In this document: positions 19,124 through 21,574 of the stretch, piece by piece
Position numbering within the stretch: position 1 is the first letter of the stretch
Layout: each line of letters begins with the position of its first letter
Source: Fomitopsis serialis
Taxonomy: Eukaryota; Basidiomycota; Agaricomycetes; Polyporales; Fomitopsidaceae
Assembly (NCBI RefSeq): GCF_022376445.1
Contig: NW_025955542.1
Location: forward strand, 1 to 21,574
Direction: 5' to 3'
DNA: 21,574 nt
Position numbers and translations under genes: made by a program
Notes under the pieces: model-generated
Database searches by the model: none
What the model saw: only the letters and a program-made list of their open reading frames with translations
Told to the model about the DNA's origin: nothing

Positions 19124-20613
19124 ACCGGCCAGTCCACCGAGACCCAACGATATGCTGTGCGCGTTCGCTGTTTGCTTGGCTATCGTCTCCGACTTTGTAT
19201 ATTTATGTGCAGCTCTACCTCTTCCTATTGTCGCAAGGATGGTGAATGACTCTCGTCATCGTCGTCTACAGTGTACTAGTACTACTAAAAGCTGTATGTT
19301 GTAGGTTGTATCGATCATGTTGTCTCAGTCCGGTGGACATAAACTCGTGCAAAAAGTCACCTCAGGCCGCCTCTGCGGTGTTGTGGTCGGTCTAATACCA
19401 CCACGCGTGCTAACAATTACCGGTGAGGCGTGCAGGCCACGGCCCACGGTCATCAGACCAGTGTATCAGATCCCCCTTGCACTCCGTTACCTCGTTGCGG
19501 ACACATGCAGATGATCCGCCAGCCTTGGTAATGTCCCGGTCCGAGGTGTGGTACTGGGCCTCCCCGCGGCGATGTTAAACCCCGGAGGCGACAGTGGTAG
19601 AAGCCTGCGTGCCCCTGTGTGCCCCTGGATCAACGAGTCTAACGCGACGCGGGAGTAGCCGCCACCGAATCTGAGATCACAGTCCTACGCAGCCACCCCC
19701 AAGCGCCGCCTGACGGTGGCTAGTTCCTGCAGCCGTTCGACTATGCGATACGATTCGCTGCATTTCTATGCTGTAGGAGGTGCGAATATGTCGATCCTGC
19801 ATTGCTGGACCTATTCATCATATCTTTTCTCCCGTGCCGAGTCATGGTCTCAAGTGACACTGGCAGCCCGTTGAACATCGCAGAGCCCTGCAGCGTTGAA
19901 CGGACCCTCAACTCGGCTGCGAGGGCTGGCAAGTGGTCCGCGTTATCTCGGAGTCCGCGATAGGTGCGTCCTCCAGCTGACACCACTTGTCTCCGCGGAA
20001 TCGCTCCTCAACGATGCCGGTCTTCTAGAATTACGCGTAGTGGTGAAGTATTCCACTCTTCGGCGGCATGTCCCAGAGCCACTTTATGAAGGCCGGTATC
20101 TGATGCACAGTGTATACTGACTAGATAGGGCCAGGCGATGCCTTCAAACTGCACCCAACCTTCCATGGGATGTCTGGAAATGACCAGCAGAGCCTACCAC
20201 ATTTTGTCGGGCCTTTGTGCTGCGAAATACCGTCTCTCGCTCGCACGCTGCCGCGCTATGCAAATTTCGAAAGTGAGTGTACAAGGCCCACATCCGCAAA
20301 GAATGTACTCATTGTTCTTCCGTTGGCCCGCGGCCTCACAGCGTGGCGCGAATGTGTTCCATCAACGAATTCGCCACCTTCGCGGCAACGGTAAGTCTTA
20401 CTATCTGGTCCAAGGCACCGTAGGCGTTGTTTCTTTCTGGACAAACTGGTGGCCTGTGACGAAATGCCTGCGGCGGAGGCGAGGTAGGCATCATAGACGA
20501 GCCAGATCTCATGGACGAGCGGGTGAAAAGGAAGAGGCCGGCTTCTGCATTCCCAGTCACTAACGGTTTCAGCCATCGAGTGTCCTCTGGTATGCAGGCG
20601 AGCGGAGAGAGCA
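19124..20613. other. Unresolved region with exon-like segments
   Basis: Plus-strand coding-like pieces include MLSQSGGHKLVQKVTSG... (19318-19514), VVLGLPAAMLNPGGDSGRS... (about 19550-19656), PFDYAIRFAAFLCCRRCEY... (19734-19964) and a frame ending YEGRYLMHSVY (to 20120). The third piece follows a strong intron end (CTGACGGTGGCTAGTTCCTGCAG). GTGAGT at 20273 with CACAG at 20340, then GTAAGT at about 20391, suggest two more introns. I could not assemble a consistent protein or recognise a family. A minus-strand frame (20336-20731) is an alternative reading of the right part. It is probably one decayed or highly fragmented gene. Confidence 0.3.
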
Positions 20614-20621
20614 TATATAAA
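20614..20621 (+). promoter_or_regulatory. TATA box of zinc-finger gene B
   Basis: TATATAAA begins 84 nt before the start codon at 20698, mirroring zinc-finger gene A. Confidence 0.6.
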
Positions 20622-20697
20622 ATGCCTTCGTACTGCAATGGATCCTCAACAATCCGAACGAAGCAGCATCCGACAGAAACCGCAGTCTCAAACAAAC

Positions 20698-21018
20698 ATG
20701 CCTTTCCCCGTCTCCAACGCACCTCTCGCATTGAACTTCACCGTAGAGCAAGATGCACTCGAGTCTCTCCAGGCTTTCCATGTGTAAGTCCATTCCACCT
20801 AGAGTGCATGTTGGCGTGAATAATCTGACGAACTGCCTTACCAGCCCTCACTATGCGGCGGTCGACATGTCCCCGCTGACCAGCGGAGAAGCCTCGCGCG
20901 AACGCACACACCCGCCATTCGGCACGAGTGTGGCGGCCCAGCAGTGGATGTGTCCTGCCTGTGGACAGTATTTACACGAGAGGACGCCTTTAGGCGTCAC
21001 ATGAGTGAACACCATTAA
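20698..21018 (+). pseudogene. Short zinc-finger protein B, finger broken by one-base shift
   Basis: Exon 1 is 20698-20783 (MPFPVSNAPLALNFT...), the intron is 20784-20844 (GTAAGT donor, CTGAC branch site, CCAG acceptor), and exon 2 starts at 20845 (VPHYAAVDMSPLTSGE). The finger starts WMCPACGQY and, one base out of frame, continues FTREDAFRRHMSEHH to a stop at 21016-21018. Together these give a perfect Cys-x2-Cys-x12-His-x3-His C2H2 finger. As written, the frame instead ends at TGA 21002-21004 with LHERTPLGVT, giving 81 aa without the zinc-binding histidines. The missing base falls in the T run at 20970-20973. It is a paralog of the minus-strand gene at 15460-15880. It could be a real pseudogene, a natural allele or a sequencing error. 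Predicted role if intact: small nuclear DNA-binding protein. Confidence 0.65.
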
Positions 21019-21347
21019 AGGTTTGTCGGTTGCTCGACAGACATAGTCACTGCGCTCATGTCTTCTTCAAATCGATCTAGTACATTCATGCCACAACCAT
21101 CTCTGAACTCCCTGCAGATTCAACTCTGCTCTCGCATCTCGTCATATAGATTATTGTACCCTTGTTTTCCATCTTTTCGGTGTCATTCCTGCTTTCGTTT
21201 GATCCCTTGCTAGAACCTACTAGAGTTGTCGCTGTAACTGATTATCCCACCAATCCTATTTGCTGCTGATTCGTCGTTGACACTATGTATCTCGCTCTAC
21301 TTGTGTAGCCTTACAATTTCATAGAACGCTGTGATCGCAATCATTGC
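21019..21347. other. Pyrimidine-rich intergenic stretch
   Basis: Downstream of zinc-finger gene B, rich in C and T on the plus strand, with no supported gene. It may contain the promoter of the partial gene that follows. Confidence 0.4.
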
Positions 21348-21574
21348 ATGAATCCGGTTGATGTTGGTTATCCGGGAGTTGTTACCCGCCAATTCGAGGT
21401 TATGATCAAACTACTGAGGAGCCTTACTGATGTCGGGGGTGCCGTACAAATTAAGCATGCATTAGAGCCGTGTAAGCATATCACAGCAACAAGTCCAGGT
21501 CACTGTCTATCATTTGGACATCTACGAGACCTCCACCAAGCGGATGACCGAGGTCATTGCGAGACACCATAACT
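21348..21574 (+). CDS. Possible 5' end of an unrecognised gene (partial)
   Basis: From the ATG at 21348 a frame reads MNPVDVGYPGVVTRQFEVMI..., ending in a helical IKHALEP. A GTAAGC follows at 21472. A second frame from about 21502 reads VTVYHLDIYETSTKRMTEVI to the right edge. Both look coding but are in different frames. A direct GTAAGC...CCAG intron would be only 30 nt, shorter than any other here. Either the splice sites differ or a base is missing. No family is recognised. Confidence 0.3.

Overview
The window reads as nuclear DNA of a filamentous basidiomycete, most likely a polypore-type Agaricomycete. Almost every gene is cut by many short introns of about 50-60 nt, with GT(or GC)-AG ends and CTGAC/CTAAC-like branch points. 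TATAAAAG or TATATAA boxes lie 70-95 nt ahead of several start codons. The gene families seen (F-box, velvet, NAD(P)-binding reductases, short C2H2 fingers) are common in such fungi. The genus is inference.

Layout. Positions 1-1700 hold the 3' end of an unrecognised plus-strand gene, a convergent two-exon minus-strand gene of 89 codons (426-752), and a doubtful small minus-strand gene. Positions 1803-4421 are a 2.6-kb transposable element. It has a perfect 38-bp terminal inverted repeat, a second inner inverted repeat, and a 9-bp target-site duplication. Its interior carries a 292-bp tandem repeat and decayed minus-strand coding sequence. Positions 4695-8650 contain two tandem paralogous NAD(P)-binding reductase-like genes, each with seven exons, identical intron positions and a matching TATA box. 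Positions 9593-11766 encode the bifunctional purine enzyme AICAR transformylase/IMP cyclohydrolase (ADE16/ADE17 type, 602 aa, eight exons, one GC-AG intron). A convergent four-exon gene of unknown function (11917-12755, minus) starts 249 bp from a divergent F-box gene (13005-14902).

The right third is a regulator-rich but damaged region. It has a short zinc-finger gene on the minus strand (15460-15880), about 1.8 kb without a convincing gene, a velvet-domain gene (17724-19070) whose conserved core is broken by a one-base shift in a C run, about 1.5 kb with exon-like but unresolved pieces, and a second short zinc-finger gene (20698-21018). That last gene is a paralog of the first, and its finger is also broken by a one-base shift. 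The last 230 bases hold an open frame running off the edge.

No operon-like logic is expected in such a genome. The only clear functional pairing is the tandem reductase duplication. The paired zinc-finger genes around a velvet gene are suggestive only. No rRNA, tRNA or CRISPR array was recognised. Exon borders were placed by eye from splice signals, frame and, where available, paralog comparison; they have no transcript support.
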